DNA from: Actinomycetes bacterium | Lineage (GTDB): Bacteria; Actinomycetota; Acidimicrobiia; Acidimicrobiales; SZUA-35 | Direction: 5' to 3' | Length of the DNA stretch: 5,737 nt | Assembly: GCA_024227975.1 (NCBI GenBank) | Contig: JAAETV010000206.1 | Span: 1 to 5,737 of the forward strand | Part shown: positions 1 to 5,737 of the stretch, in pieces | Layout of the letters: each line of letters starts with the position of its first letter | Numbering within the stretch: position 1 is the stretch's first letter | Notes under the pieces: generated by a model | Seen by the model: only the letters and a program-made list of their open reading frames with translations | Databases searched by the model: none | What the model was told of the DNA's origin: nothing | Program-made: the position numbers and the translations under genes

Positions 1-108
1 CAGTGCGGTAGGGATCTTGCTCCTGGCAGGGTCGTAGCTGGATAGTCTCTAGAGGTCGGTGAGCTTCCGGTCTCCTGTTCTGCGACTGACCTGCGCTGCG
101 ACTTCAAC

Positions 109-924
109 ATGAGCATGGCCACACCCACTACTGACCACGAGCTAGAGGAACAGATCGCAGCCGAGTTGCGTGCCGCGGAGGAGTCGGCTTCACCGATCGA
201 GCCTTTCGCAGCGCGACTCGGCGAGGACGACGTGGAACGCGCGTACCGGGTCCAGCACCTCAACACAGCGTTCGCGCTTTCAGCGGGCCGGACGCTCCGC
301 GGCCGCAAGATCGGGCTGACCGCTGAGGCCGTACAACAACAGTTGGGGGTTGATGAGCCTGACTACGGTGCCCTGTTTGCCGACATGCGCATCCCCGACG
401 GTGGATCGGTCGACGCGGCGATGCTGATCTCACCGCGAATCGAGGCTGAGCTTGCTCTGGTTGTCGGCACCGGCATCTCCGAGCCCGACCTGCCTCTTGA
501 CGAGCTTGCCGCTTGTGTCTCCTACGCAGTACCCGCTTTGGAGATCGTCGACAGTCGATTGCGTGATTGGCGGATAGGTATCGTTGACACGATTGCTGAC
601 AACGGGGCTTCGGCGAGGTTCGTCCTGGGAGAGAACCATCACGCTGTTGATGGGCTCGATCTCTCGTCGTGTGGAATGGAGCTGTTCCGCAACGGTGAGC
701 TGGTTTCGTCTGGCCAAGCAAGCGCGACCATGGGCGGCCCGTTGCAGGCGCTCAGGTGGTTGGTGGACACGTTGGTCCGCCACGACTTGCCTCTAGGACC
801 GGGCGACGTGGTCTTGACAGGGGCGTTGGGTCCAGTCATCGCCATGGCGCCCGGAGATAGATTCCAAGCGCACTTCGACCCGCTCTCGAGCGTCTCGCTC
901 AATGTTGAGGAACCAAGGTCATGA
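109..924 (+). CDS. 2-keto-4-pentenoate (2-hydroxypenta-2,4-dienoate) hydratase, MhpD/HsaE-like
   Basis: This 271-residue protein belongs to the fumarylacetoacetase-fold hydratases that add water to 2-hydroxypenta-2,4-dienoate, giving 4-hydroxy-2-oxovalerate in the cytosolic meta-cleavage pathways for catechols, phenylpropionates or steroid rings. Family signatures visible in order are RKIGLTAEAVQQQLGVDEPD (66-85) and GALFADM (87-93), then IEAEL (111-115), PALEIVDSRLRDW (142-154), DTIADNGAS (160-168) and GDVVLTGALGP (232-242). Glu112, Glu114 and Glu145 sit where the family binds its divalent metal. The length (about 260-270) is normal and nothing looks broken. The ATG at 109 is used because an in-frame stop lies at 43-45 and no GTG or ATG follows it before 109; ATG 115 is an alternative. 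Neither has a visible ribosome-binding site. The stop overlaps a following ATG, so it was probably part of a longer catabolic operon whose next gene is not intact here. The exact paralogue (MhpD, DmpE/XylJ, HsaE) cannot be decided, and a 4-oxalocrotonate decarboxylase is less likely. Confidence 0.9.
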   Translation: MSMATPTTDHELEEQIAAELRAAEESASPIEPFAARLGEDDVERAYRVQHLNTAFALSAGRTLRGRKIGLTAEAVQQQLGVDEPDYGALFADMRIPDGGSVDAAMLISPRIEAELALVVGTGISEPDLPLDELAACVSYAVPALEIVDSRLRDWRIGIVDTIADNGASARFVLGENHHAVDGLDLSSCGMELFRNGELVSSGQASATMGGPLQALRWLVDTLVRHDLPLGPGDVVLTGALGPVIAMAPGDRFQAHFDPLSSVSLNVEEPRS

Positions 925-1435
925 GAACCAAGCCAGCGATCACGGCCGATACCAGCTGATGCAGCCACTCAGAACCAGCACTCACGACCTGGGACAGGGG
1001 GACGGCGCCGCTGTGATGGAAATCACCAGCGAGGGCCGCTCGACAACGCTCGTCCTGGCGTCGGCGGAGGCACAGCGCTGCGGCACTACCTCCGCTCGGG
1101 TACACCTGCGATCTGAGCGCCTCCACCACTGACCGTGACAGCCAGGCGGGCCGTTCGGACGGAAACGCTCATCGCACCGTGCGTGGTCTCATTTCCGCTT
1201 GAACCACCCTAGGACGCCGGTACCAGGGCGTGAGCGTCCGCAGCTACCGAGCGGTGTTGTCGGGTACTGCACTTGGGCCGGAGTGTGGTCCGAGTGATGC
1301 GCTGGTCGGCGTGACTATGCGGCTGCGATCTCGAGCAGGTCGACCAGGATGAGATGCCGGGTTCTTTCAGCGTCATCTTGCCGGGCGGATGCAGGAACAG
1401 CGCAGCGGCATTGGTTCGGATCAGGCTTGTCTTGG
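925..1435. other. Gene-free stretch after the hydratase, possibly decayed operon remnants
   Basis: No intact gene was recognised in these 511 bp. An ATG at 921 overlaps the hydratase stop and opens MRTKPAITADTS before a TGA at 957-959. In another plus frame (about 956-1132) the residues LM, LRTS and LG recur in the order seen near the N-terminus of acylating acetaldehyde dehydrogenases, the usual neighbour of this hydratase, but the match is loose. The hydratase frame beyond its stop also stays open until TGA 1114-1116, ending HYLRSGTPAI, which belongs to the repeat copy at 1084-1124. From 1125 to 1435 nothing is recognisable, and no clear terminator is seen for either the hydratase or the converging MFS gene. 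Confidence 0.5.
1084..1124 (+). repeat. Dispersed direct repeat, copy A
   Basis: This copy matches 5695-5737 at 37 of 41 aligned bases, with one 2-base gap (copy B has an extra AG at 5707-5708). The identical blocks are CACTACCTCCGC, TCGGGTACACC and ATCTGAG. Read from 1084 it gives HYLRSGTPAI followed by TGA. The base differences inside the SGTPAI part are CCT/CCG and GCG/GCA, both synonymous. It may be the 3' end of a repeated coding sequence, for example a mobile-element relic, but the family is not recognised. Confidence 0.7.
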
Positions 1436-2635
1436 TCAGAGGTTGTGCTTTGAAGTATTGAAGGCCATGTAGGGGAGGAGCATCGCGACGGTTGCGCTCC
1501 CGAACAGAAAGGTTGCACGGATCGTGACGGTGGAGGCGATCAGGCCGCCGATGGCCGCGCCGGCCGGGTACGCGCCGTAGGCGATCACGCGAAATCCGGC
1601 CATCACTCGTCCCATCAACCGGTCGGGGGTGATCGATTGGCGGTAGGTCATTGACACGATGTTCCAGATCTCGGCGGAGAATCCGAACACGCTGAAACCA
1701 GCGGCGGCTGCCAGGAGGGAGTCGGCGGCCCCCAATACGGCGATCCCACTGGCGATACCGACGATCGACAGCAGTACGCTGTAGCGCCGCCCGAGCCGCT
1801 CGATTGCCGCCGGTGCCAGCTGTGCGCCACTGAGACCTCCCACGGCGGCAGATGCCAAGAGAAGGCCGAATTCGAACGCTCCCAGACCGAGGTTGTCCTG
1901 GGCGTGTAGCACGAGCACCGCCGCTGCCGCGGTGAATCCAAGATTGATTGCTCCCGCTCCCACGGCGAACGCTCGGATGAGCGGTTCCCTCCAGACAAAG
2001 CTGAGGCCGGCACTGATTTCGTCCCGGAACTTTCCCCGCTCGACCTGTTCTGGTTTGTACTGCCCCGGCACAGTGATCAGGATTGCTGCTGACACGGCGA
2101 ACGTGATGGCGTTGAAGCCAAACGGAGCGGCAGCGGCTACCGCGAACACAACCCCTCCGAGAGGCGGTCCGATGAACTCATTTGCAACGATCTGCGCGCC
2201 GTTGATGCGAGCGTTCGCTTGCTCGAGTTGATCGACGTCAACCACCGCTGGAGTGATACTCATCGCAGCGGTGTCGAAGAGTGTCTCGAGGATTCCGACG
2301 CCAAATACTGCGACGTAGAGCACGATGAGTGTCATATTTCCAGACGCGATGGCTACGGCCATCAACGTGAACATCACAGCCCGGCCGATATCGGTCGCCA
2401 CCATCAGCCGGAGTCGGTCGGTACGGTCAACCATGACGCCTGCGAACAGGCCGAAGACGAGCCAGGGAAGCCGGATGATGATAGTCGTCGCCGCGACGCT
2501 GAACGGGTCTCGAGTGAGCTGGGCTGCCAGCAACGGGAGTCCGGCAACGACTATCCCATCGCCGATGTTCGACGCGGTAGATGCCGTCCATACCCTCCAG
2601 AATCGCGTACCGAGCGGGCCGCTGGCGTTGCTCAC
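1436..2635 (-). CDS. MFS transporter, EntS/MFS_3-like efflux permease
   Basis: This is a 399-residue integral membrane protein of the major facilitator superfamily, probably a proton-driven exporter in the cytoplasmic membrane. Numbering from the GTG at 2635, it starts SNASGPLGTRFWRVW and enters helix 1 at ASNIGDGIVVAGLPLLAAQL (about 21-40). The loop motif between helices 2 and 3, GVMVDRTDRLRLM (66-78), matches the MFS A motif. ARINGAQ...GPPLGG (142-161) and RQSITPDRLMGRVMAG (332-347) are typical of the EntS / macrolide-efflux-like branch. About 10-12 hydrophobic segments are visible, and the length is normal. An in-frame GTG at 2710 would add 25 residues (SDCLLAVAHLSS...), but these do not resemble the family N-terminus and lack a ribosome-binding site. 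The chosen GTG has only a weak G-rich stretch upstream. It lies downstream of the SnoaL-like gene on the same strand, so co-transcription is likely. The substrate cannot be read from the sequence. Confidence 0.9.
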   Translation of the reverse strand: MSNASGPLGTRFWRVWTASTASNIGDGIVVAGLPLLAAQLTRDPFSVAATTIIIRLPWLVFGLFAGVMVDRTDRLRLMVATDIGRAVMFTLMAVAIASGNMTLIVLYVAVFGVGILETLFDTAAMSITPAVVDVDQLEQANARINGAQIVANEFIGPPLGGVVFAVAAAAPFGFNAITFAVSAAILITVPGQYKPEQVERGKFRDEISAGLSFVWREPLIRAFAVGAGAINLGFTAAAAVLVLHAQDNLGLGAFEFGLLLASAAVGGLSGAQLAPAAIERLGRRYSVLLSIVGIASGIAVLGAADSLLAAAAGFSVFGFSAEIWNIVSMTYRQSITPDRLMGRVMAGFRVIAYGAYPAGAAIGGLIASTVTIRATFLFGSATVAMLLPYMAFNTSKHNL

Positions 2636-2721
2636 CAAACCCACCGTTGCGCGGTTAGAACCACGCCACAACGAACTGAGATGGGCGACTGCCAGTAGGC
2701 AGTCTGACACTGAGTGCCACG

Positions 2722-2768
2722 ATCGGGGTCGTCCGGAATTGGCTATCCATCGGAGTCGTCCGGAATTG
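2722..2768 (-). repeat. Tandem 20-bp repeat with 27-bp period over the end of the SnoaL-like gene
   Basis: Positions 2722-2741 and 2749-2768 are identical except for one base (G at 2727, A at 2754). The period is 27 bp, exactly nine codons. On the minus strand the inner copy encodes AIPDDSD at the protein's C-terminus just before the TAG stop. The outer copy, after the stop, would read PIPDDPD in the same frame. This looks like a small in-frame tandem duplication whose distal copy became untranslated. Confidence 0.85.
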
Positions 2769-3180
2769 CTGAGATGTTCGAGCCGGCCTGAATCCAGTCA
2801 CCATCGACGCGTCTATAGACATCGAGCGCCCGTATGAGAGCCGTTGTCGGCGTCGATACATCGCCCTTGGGGTTCGAAACGTCCAGCCAATCTCTGGCGA
2901 TGTAGTACACCAGTGCGACGTCGCCGAGGACCTCAACTTCGAAGTCCAGGAACTCGTAGCGCTGTACCTTTATCGCGCCAAGCGCCTTGTCCAGTTCTCT
3001 CGCGTAGTCCTCGACGCCTCGAATGAGGTGGGTGCTTCGCAGCTGGAACCCTTTCCATTCGGGTAGGCGGCCACGGAGCAGCGCGTCGCGATCTTCAGTG
3101 AGGTAGGCCTCGAAAAGGAGCTCCACGTGTTCGCGGATCGACGCGACGTCGGCATCTGCGGTGTCGGTGTGATCTTGCAT
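2743..3180 (-). CDS. NTF2-like / SnoaL-like domain protein
   Basis: This is a 145-residue protein with the NTF2/SnoaL (DUF4440-type) alpha+beta cone fold. It begins with an N-terminal helix DVASIREHVELLFEAYLTED (11-30), followed by an HLIRGVEDYARELDKAL helix (51-67). Beta strands follow around YEFLDFEVEVLGDVALVYYI (75-94), LIRALDVYRRVDGDWIQAGS (115-134) and NISAIPD. The RxxDGDW turn followed by a Q-x-x-S strand is typical of the family. Members include cyclases, isomerases, dehydratases and pure binding proteins, so no reaction can be assigned. The ATG at 3180 gives the usual family length. An upstream in-frame ATG at 3285 would add 35 residues rich in His, Arg and Gln that do not fit the fold and would abut the AraC start. 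Ribosome-binding sites are weak for both. It is the first gene of a probable operon with the MFS transporter and is divergent from the AraC regulator. Confidence 0.8.
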   Translation of the reverse strand: MQDHTDTADADVASIREHVELLFEAYLTEDRDALLRGRLPEWKGFQLRSTHLIRGVEDYARELDKALGAIKVQRYEFLDFEVEVLGDVALVYYIARDWLDVSNPKGDVSTPTTALIRALDVYRRVDGDWIQAGSNISAIPDDSDG

Positions 3181-3291
3181 GGTATGAGTGTGGGGCTGGC
3201 CAATCCGGACTCGCTTGGATTCCTGTGCGATGTTGCGCCGTGGACGATGCACTTGATCCGGGTGAATCACAGCCTCGGTTAGCATGTTCGG
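3181..3291. promoter_or_regulatory. Divergent intergenic region between SnoaL-MFS operon and AraC regulator
   Basis: This 111-bp spacer must carry the promoters of both divergent units if the SnoaL-like gene starts at 3180. No convincing -35/-10 pair was found. The best plus-strand candidate, TTGATC at 3253-3258 with a TTAGCA-like box at 3279-3284, has an over-long 20-bp spacer. A short inverted repeat AGCAT-N6-ATGCT (3281-3296) straddles the AraC start codon and could be an autoregulatory site, but arms of 5 bp may be chance. The regulatory role is inferred from gene order. Confidence 0.4.
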
Positions 3292-4131
3292 ATGCTCGTC
3301 GTGAAGCCTCTCATTCGCACTTGCACCCTCTTCGCGGCCGAAACAGCATGTCGACTCGAATCGAGGGACCCGGGGGCAGAAGAAGTGGAAACCGATTTCA
3401 CCGTGGTATTCCCGAGATCAGGTCACTTCGTTCAACACGTGGAAAACGATCGTGTGGTCGCGAACCCGGCGGTAGCGCTCTTTCTCAACCAGGGCGAAGT
3501 CCAGCGGATCAGTCATCCTCACGGTGCAGGCGATGAATGCTTCTTCATGGCCATGGCCTCAGGCTTCGTCGATCCTCTACTGGATCATCGAGCGGATCGG
3601 TTCAGGAGCCGGACAGCAGTCACGTCGGCGAACCATGATCTGGCGCTATGGCGACTCGTCGTGGACGCTCGGCTTGGCCTCGCAACCCCCCTGCAAGCCG
3701 AAGAGACTATCTCGATGATCGTGACCGACCTGGTTCAAGGTTCGCGTCGGCGGCGATCGACACCTCACCAACGAGCGCTCGCTGCAGACGCTGAGGAGTA
3801 TCTGGCAACTCACTACGCTGACAACGCCGGGCTACCCGACGTGGCCCGAGCCGTCGGCAGTTCGTCGCACCATCTGAGCCGCGTCTTCCACGCCGTGACA
3901 GGGACGACCCTGTCTGCATATCGAACCCAGCTACGGGTTCGCGCTGCGCTTGCCCAGATAGGCGAGGGCGCTCACGATCTGGCCTCAGTGGCCATCGGAA
4001 CGGGCTTTCACGACCACGCTCACATGACGAACTCGATCCGTCGTCATCTAGGTGCAACCCCCTCTGAGATCCGACAGCAGCTTGGGACACCGTCGCAAGA
4101 AGAAAGGACGAGCTTCACAACAGACTTGTGA
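3292..4131 (+). CDS. AraC family transcriptional regulator
   Basis: This is a 279-residue cytoplasmic DNA-binding regulator. The N-terminal half (about 1-95) is a cupin-like sensor domain with FPRSGHFVQHVENDRVVANP (40-59), FLNQGE (64-69) and RISHPHGAGDECFFM (72-86), which is characteristic of one AraC branch. A linker containing the basic run RRRR (152-155) follows. The C-terminal AraC/XylS domain (about 165-265) contains two helix-turn-helix units. The first is LPDVARAVGSSSHHLSRVFH (181-200). The second runs from DLASVAIGTGFHDHAHMTNS (229-248) to the conserved RRHLGATPSEIRQ (250-262). The length is normal and no residue is obviously missing. The start at 3292 keeps the sensor domain complete; no good ribosome-binding site is visible. 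Its divergence from the SnoaL-MFS pair suggests local control, probably as an activator responding to a small molecule, but the ligand is unknown. Confidence 0.92.
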   Translation: MLVVKPLIRTCTLFAAETACRLESRDPGAEEVETDFTVVFPRSGHFVQHVENDRVVANPAVALFLNQGEVQRISHPHGAGDECFFMAMASGFVDPLLDHRADRFRSRTAVTSANHDLALWRLVVDARLGLATPLQAEETISMIVTDLVQGSRRRRSTPHQRALAADAEEYLATHYADNAGLPDVARAVGSSSHHLSRVFHAVTGTTLSAYRTQLRVRAALAQIGEGAHDLASVAIGTGFHDHAHMTNSIRRHLGATPSEIRQQLGTPSQEERTSFTTDL

Positions 4132-4132
4132 G

Positions 4133-4158
4133 GTCGGCGCTAGCTCGATCTAGCCGAC
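4133..4158 (+). terminator. Hairpin just after the AraC gene, possible terminator
   Basis: The arms GTCGG(CG)CTAG and CTAGCCGAC form nine base pairs with a two-base bulge and a 6-base loop, starting two bases after the AraC stop codon. No T-tract follows, which is common for actinobacterial terminators but leaves the assignment uncertain. Confidence 0.4.
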
Positions 4159-4845
4159 GGACCGAGATCGGCAACCAACAGACGATGGGACATCTGCGAC
4201 GGTGTTGCCCTGCAGGGACTCGATGAGATAACGGTTTCGGATCCTGAAACCTTGACGCTCCAACAGCTTCACAACTCTGCCCCTGGTCGCATCGGCGGCT
4301 TCGCCGCGATGGTCCCACACCACTCATAGTCGCCTGGTCGGACGCCGCAGCCCGCGCAGCACTGTCGGCGAAGTCGCCTGGTGCGAGGAGTGAAGAGGCC
4401 ACCCGATTTTGCTCGATCAAGCTGTCACCACAGGGGCCGCTATCGGTGACCAGAAGCCCGCCGGGCACTTGAGCAGCTCGAGGAAGAAGCAAGGCCGCTC
4501 AGATGGCCAAGCAGCTTCTGGATCTACACGCCCGGTAGTGTGCTGAAGAGCGCAAGCGAGCTCCCGCTCTCAATCCTCACTTGCCGAGCGCCTAGAAATC
4601 TCGCCGTCTCGATGCTCTGTGGCCAAGATCGCAGAGCGTGGTGAGCCCGGATTTCCGATCGCTCAGGCCGTCCGACATCGATGCTCCTATGGGTTGTCAA
4701 GTATCGTTGCTCAGCGGAGTTGTCGAGCGGTGAGTAGCTTCGAGAGGCGTTGCGGATTCGACTGCCTAGGTGATGGCCGCCGGGACATCGTTCCGGTGTG
4801 GCCACTCCCGGCACCACCCGAATGCTGACAAATCTTCAGGACAGC

Positions 4846-4875
4846 CGGCCCTCGTTGTGCGCCCGAGCACGGCCG
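4846..4875 (+). promoter_or_regulatory. Hairpin-forming sequence upstream of the methyltransferase
   Basis: CGGCCCTCG (4846-4854) can pair with CGAG-CAC-GGCCG (4864-4875), giving nine pairs with a 3-base bulge and a 9-base loop. It ends 31 bases before the GTG start. It overlaps a second possible palindrome, GTGC-N6-GCAC (4857-4870). It could be an operator or a terminator-like element; the sequence alone does not decide. Confidence 0.3.
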
Positions 4876-4889
4876 ATTTGACCCTGCGT

Positions 4890-4895
4890 TATGCG
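4890..4895 (+). promoter_or_regulatory. Possible -10 box for a leaderless or short-leader methyltransferase mRNA
   Basis: TATGCG lies 11 bases before the GTG start at 4907 and is preceded by TG at 4885-4886, loosely like an extended -10 element. Transcription starting 6-11 bases downstream would leave almost no leader, which is common in actinobacteria and would explain the lack of a clear ribosome-binding site. No -35 box at proper spacing is evident, so this is tentative. Confidence 0.25.
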
Positions 4896-4906
4896 AAACT
4901 CGGGGT

Positions 4907-5656
4907 GTGACGTCATCTGAGACTGCTCCTGCGACCTGGTCCGACATCGCCAACTGGTACGACCGTTTACTCACCTCCGGGAGCGGACCTCACGACACCG
5001 CTCTGAACTGCCTTGCTGATCTACTGCTACCTGTAGAAGGCCTGGAGGTGGTCGACGTGGCATGCGGGCAAGGCATCGCCACTCGCCTGACCGCCAGCCT
5101 CGGGGCATCCGTTGTCGGTGCCGATTCCTCACCAACGATGATCGCCAACGCTCGGCGGCACGGCACGCCTGAAGGCTCCGAGATCCGATACGTGGTCGCC
5201 GACGCTCAAACCCTGTCACCATTCGATTCGGGATCATTCGATGCCGCGACCTGCCAACTGGCCCTGATGGACATTCCCGACCTCGACGCTGCTTTGATGG
5301 CGATCGCCCGAGTGCTCCGTCCACAAGGCTGGTTCGCGTTCGTCATCGGCCACCCCTGCTTCCTGGTGCCTCACGCCCAGCGCGTGACCATCGATGAAGA
5401 CCGACCAGCCGTGACGGTCACCGGCTACTTCAATGAGCGATTCTGGCGCTCGAGTAACCCGAACGGCGTCAGGCGGGCAGGCAACCACCATCGGATGCTC
5501 TCCACCTACCTCAACGCGCTCACACGGGCTGGGTTCGATGTTGAAGAGTGCCAAGAACCGCAAGCCAGCGATCTCCTCGCCCGCCAGCAGCCCCTCTACA
5601 CCGAGGTGCCCATCTTTTTCGGAGCCCGTGCACAACTTCGGCGCGACACCCGATAG
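4907..5656 (+). CDS. Class I SAM-dependent methyltransferase (UbiE/Methyltransf_11 type)
   Basis: This 249-residue cytosolic enzyme has the Rossmann-like methyltransferase fold and transfers a methyl group from S-adenosylmethionine to an unidentified substrate. Motif I is VVDVACGQGIATR (48-60), the glycine-rich SAM loop. Motif II ends in the acidic GADSSPTMI (71-79), where Asp73 should contact the ribose. VVADAQTLSPFDSGSFD (96-112) is the next SAM-contact strand, and ALMAIARVLRPQGWFAFVIG (129-148) covers motif III. The C-terminal part, with HPCF (149-152), RMLSTYLNALTRAGF (196-210) and VEECQEP (212-218), resembles small-molecule methyltransferases that have a substrate lid. The start is GTG at 4907, which gives a natural N-terminus (TSSETAPATWSDIANWYDRL). 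No strong ribosome-binding site precedes it. It appears monocistronic, separated from the AraC gene by 775 bp. The substrate cannot be inferred from its neighbours. Confidence 0.9.
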   Translation: MTSSETAPATWSDIANWYDRLLTSGSGPHDTALNCLADLLLPVEGLEVVDVACGQGIATRLTASLGASVVGADSSPTMIANARRHGTPEGSEIRYVVADAQTLSPFDSGSFDAATCQLALMDIPDLDAALMAIARVLRPQGWFAFVIGHPCFLVPHAQRVTIDEDRPAVTVTGYFNERFWRSSNPNGVRRAGNHHRMLSTYLNALTRAGFDVEECQEPQASDLLARQQPLYTEVPIFFGARAQLRRDTR

Positions 5657-5694
5657 CACTCAAGCGACTGCACGACACCCACCGCAGCAGTCCT

Positions 5695-5737
5695 CACTAC
5701 CTCCGCAGTCGGGTACACCGGCAATCTGAGTGCCCCC
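5695..5737 (+). repeat. Dispersed direct repeat, copy B (runs to the window end)
   Basis: This is the second copy of the repeat at 1084-1124, in the same orientation and starting 38 bp after the methyltransferase stop. Relative to copy A it carries an extra AG at 5707-5708 that breaks the HYLR-SGTPAI reading frame, after which SGTPAI and TGA (5727-5729) are kept. Because it reaches the end of the window, its full length is unknown and may be greater. Confidence 0.7.

Larger units (their letters stand above)
4132..4906. other. Long gene-free stretch between AraC regulator and methyltransferase
   Basis: No recognisable gene was found in these 775 bp on either strand. Longer open frames exist (minus 4115-4492 and 4524-4817, plus 4619-4828), but their translations are low-complexity, rich in Arg and Ser, and match no family known to me. 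A short minus-strand frame at 4150-4323 (57 codons, GTG start) has a more protein-like middle section, including RVVKLLERQGFRIRNRYLIE, but is unsupported by a ribosome-binding site or homology I can recall. An 11-bp sequence AGTCGCCTGGT occurs twice (4328-4338 and 4372-4382). The stretch may hold eroded genes or unrecognised regulatory DNA. Confidence 0.5.

Noticed and set aside
1212..1239. Inverted repeat GGACGC ... GCGTCC considered as a terminator
   Set aside because: The stem is only 6 bp with a 16-base loop, there is no T-tract, and it is far from either flanking gene end.
1315..1518. Minus-strand 67-codon frame ending RHLILVDLLEIAAA, considered as a transposase tail
   Set aside because: It overlaps the MFS 3' end in another frame, and I could not match it to any transposase family.
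2636..2710. Upstream GTG (2710) as the MFS start
   Set aside because: The 25 extra residues do not resemble MFS N-termini and no ribosome-binding site precedes them; the GTG at 2635 gives the family-like start. It remains possible.
2219..2837. Plus-strand open frames of 159 and 170 codons opposite the MFS gene and its upstream region
   Set aside because: They mostly lie antisense to a well-supported MFS transporter, and their translations are low-complexity and match no known family.
3181..3285. Upstream ATG (3285) as the SnoaL-like start
   Set aside because: The added 35 residues are outside the domain and would leave only 6 bp before the divergent AraC start, with no room for promoters.
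4115..4492. Minus-strand 125-codon frame overlapping the AraC 3' end
   Set aside because: The translation lacks recognisable motifs, no ribosome-binding site is seen, and it runs antisense into the AraC stop region.
4524..4817. Minus-strand 97-codon and overlapping plus-strand 69-codon (4619-4828) frames
   Set aside because: Neither shows family motifs, and both have the Arg/Ser-rich composition typical of chance frames in G+C-rich DNA.
5433..5729. Plus-strand 98-codon frame overlapping the methyltransferase 3' end
   Set aside because: It is mostly a shadow of the methyltransferase; only its last residues, inside the repeat copy, are of interest.

Overview
The window looks like part of a moderately high-GC actinobacterial genome. 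The sequence is G+C-rich by eye, GTG start codons are used, no strong Shine-Dalgarno motifs are visible, and the protein families present are common in soil actinobacteria. No ribosomal RNA, tRNA, CRISPR array or intact transposase was seen. The organism cannot be named from this sequence.

Left part (1-1435): one intact plus-strand gene (109-924) encodes a 2-keto-4-pentenoate / 2-hydroxypenta-2,4-dienoate hydratase, an enzyme of aromatic or steroid-ring meta-cleavage pathways. Its stop codon overlaps a second ATG (ATGA at 921-924), as in a translationally coupled operon, but that downstream frame stops after 12 codons. About 510 bp follow without a convincing gene, possibly decayed operon remnants.

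Centre (1436-4131): a minus-strand pair encodes an NTF2/SnoaL-like small protein (2743-3180) and then an MFS efflux-type transporter (1436-2635). It diverges from a plus-strand AraC-family regulator (3292-4131). This resembles a regulator plus target-operon module, with the AraC protein probably controlling the SnoaL-MFS pair from the shared 111-bp intergenic region. The last codons of the SnoaL-like gene are duplicated in tandem (27-bp period), with the second copy beyond the stop.

Right part (4132-5737): about 775 bp without a recognisable gene precede a class I SAM-dependent methyltransferase (4907-5656, GTG start), whose substrate is unknown.

The least ordinary feature is a diverged direct repeat of about 41 bp, at 1084-1124 and at the very end of the window (5695-5737). 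Both copies can be read to the same last residues, SGTPAI, and a TGA stop, and the two base differences inside that stretch are synonymous. The copies bracket the whole MFS/SnoaL/AraC/methyltransferase block, which could therefore be an inserted or rearranged segment. The four well-supported families are all common; I see no clear evidence of a novel multi-gene system.
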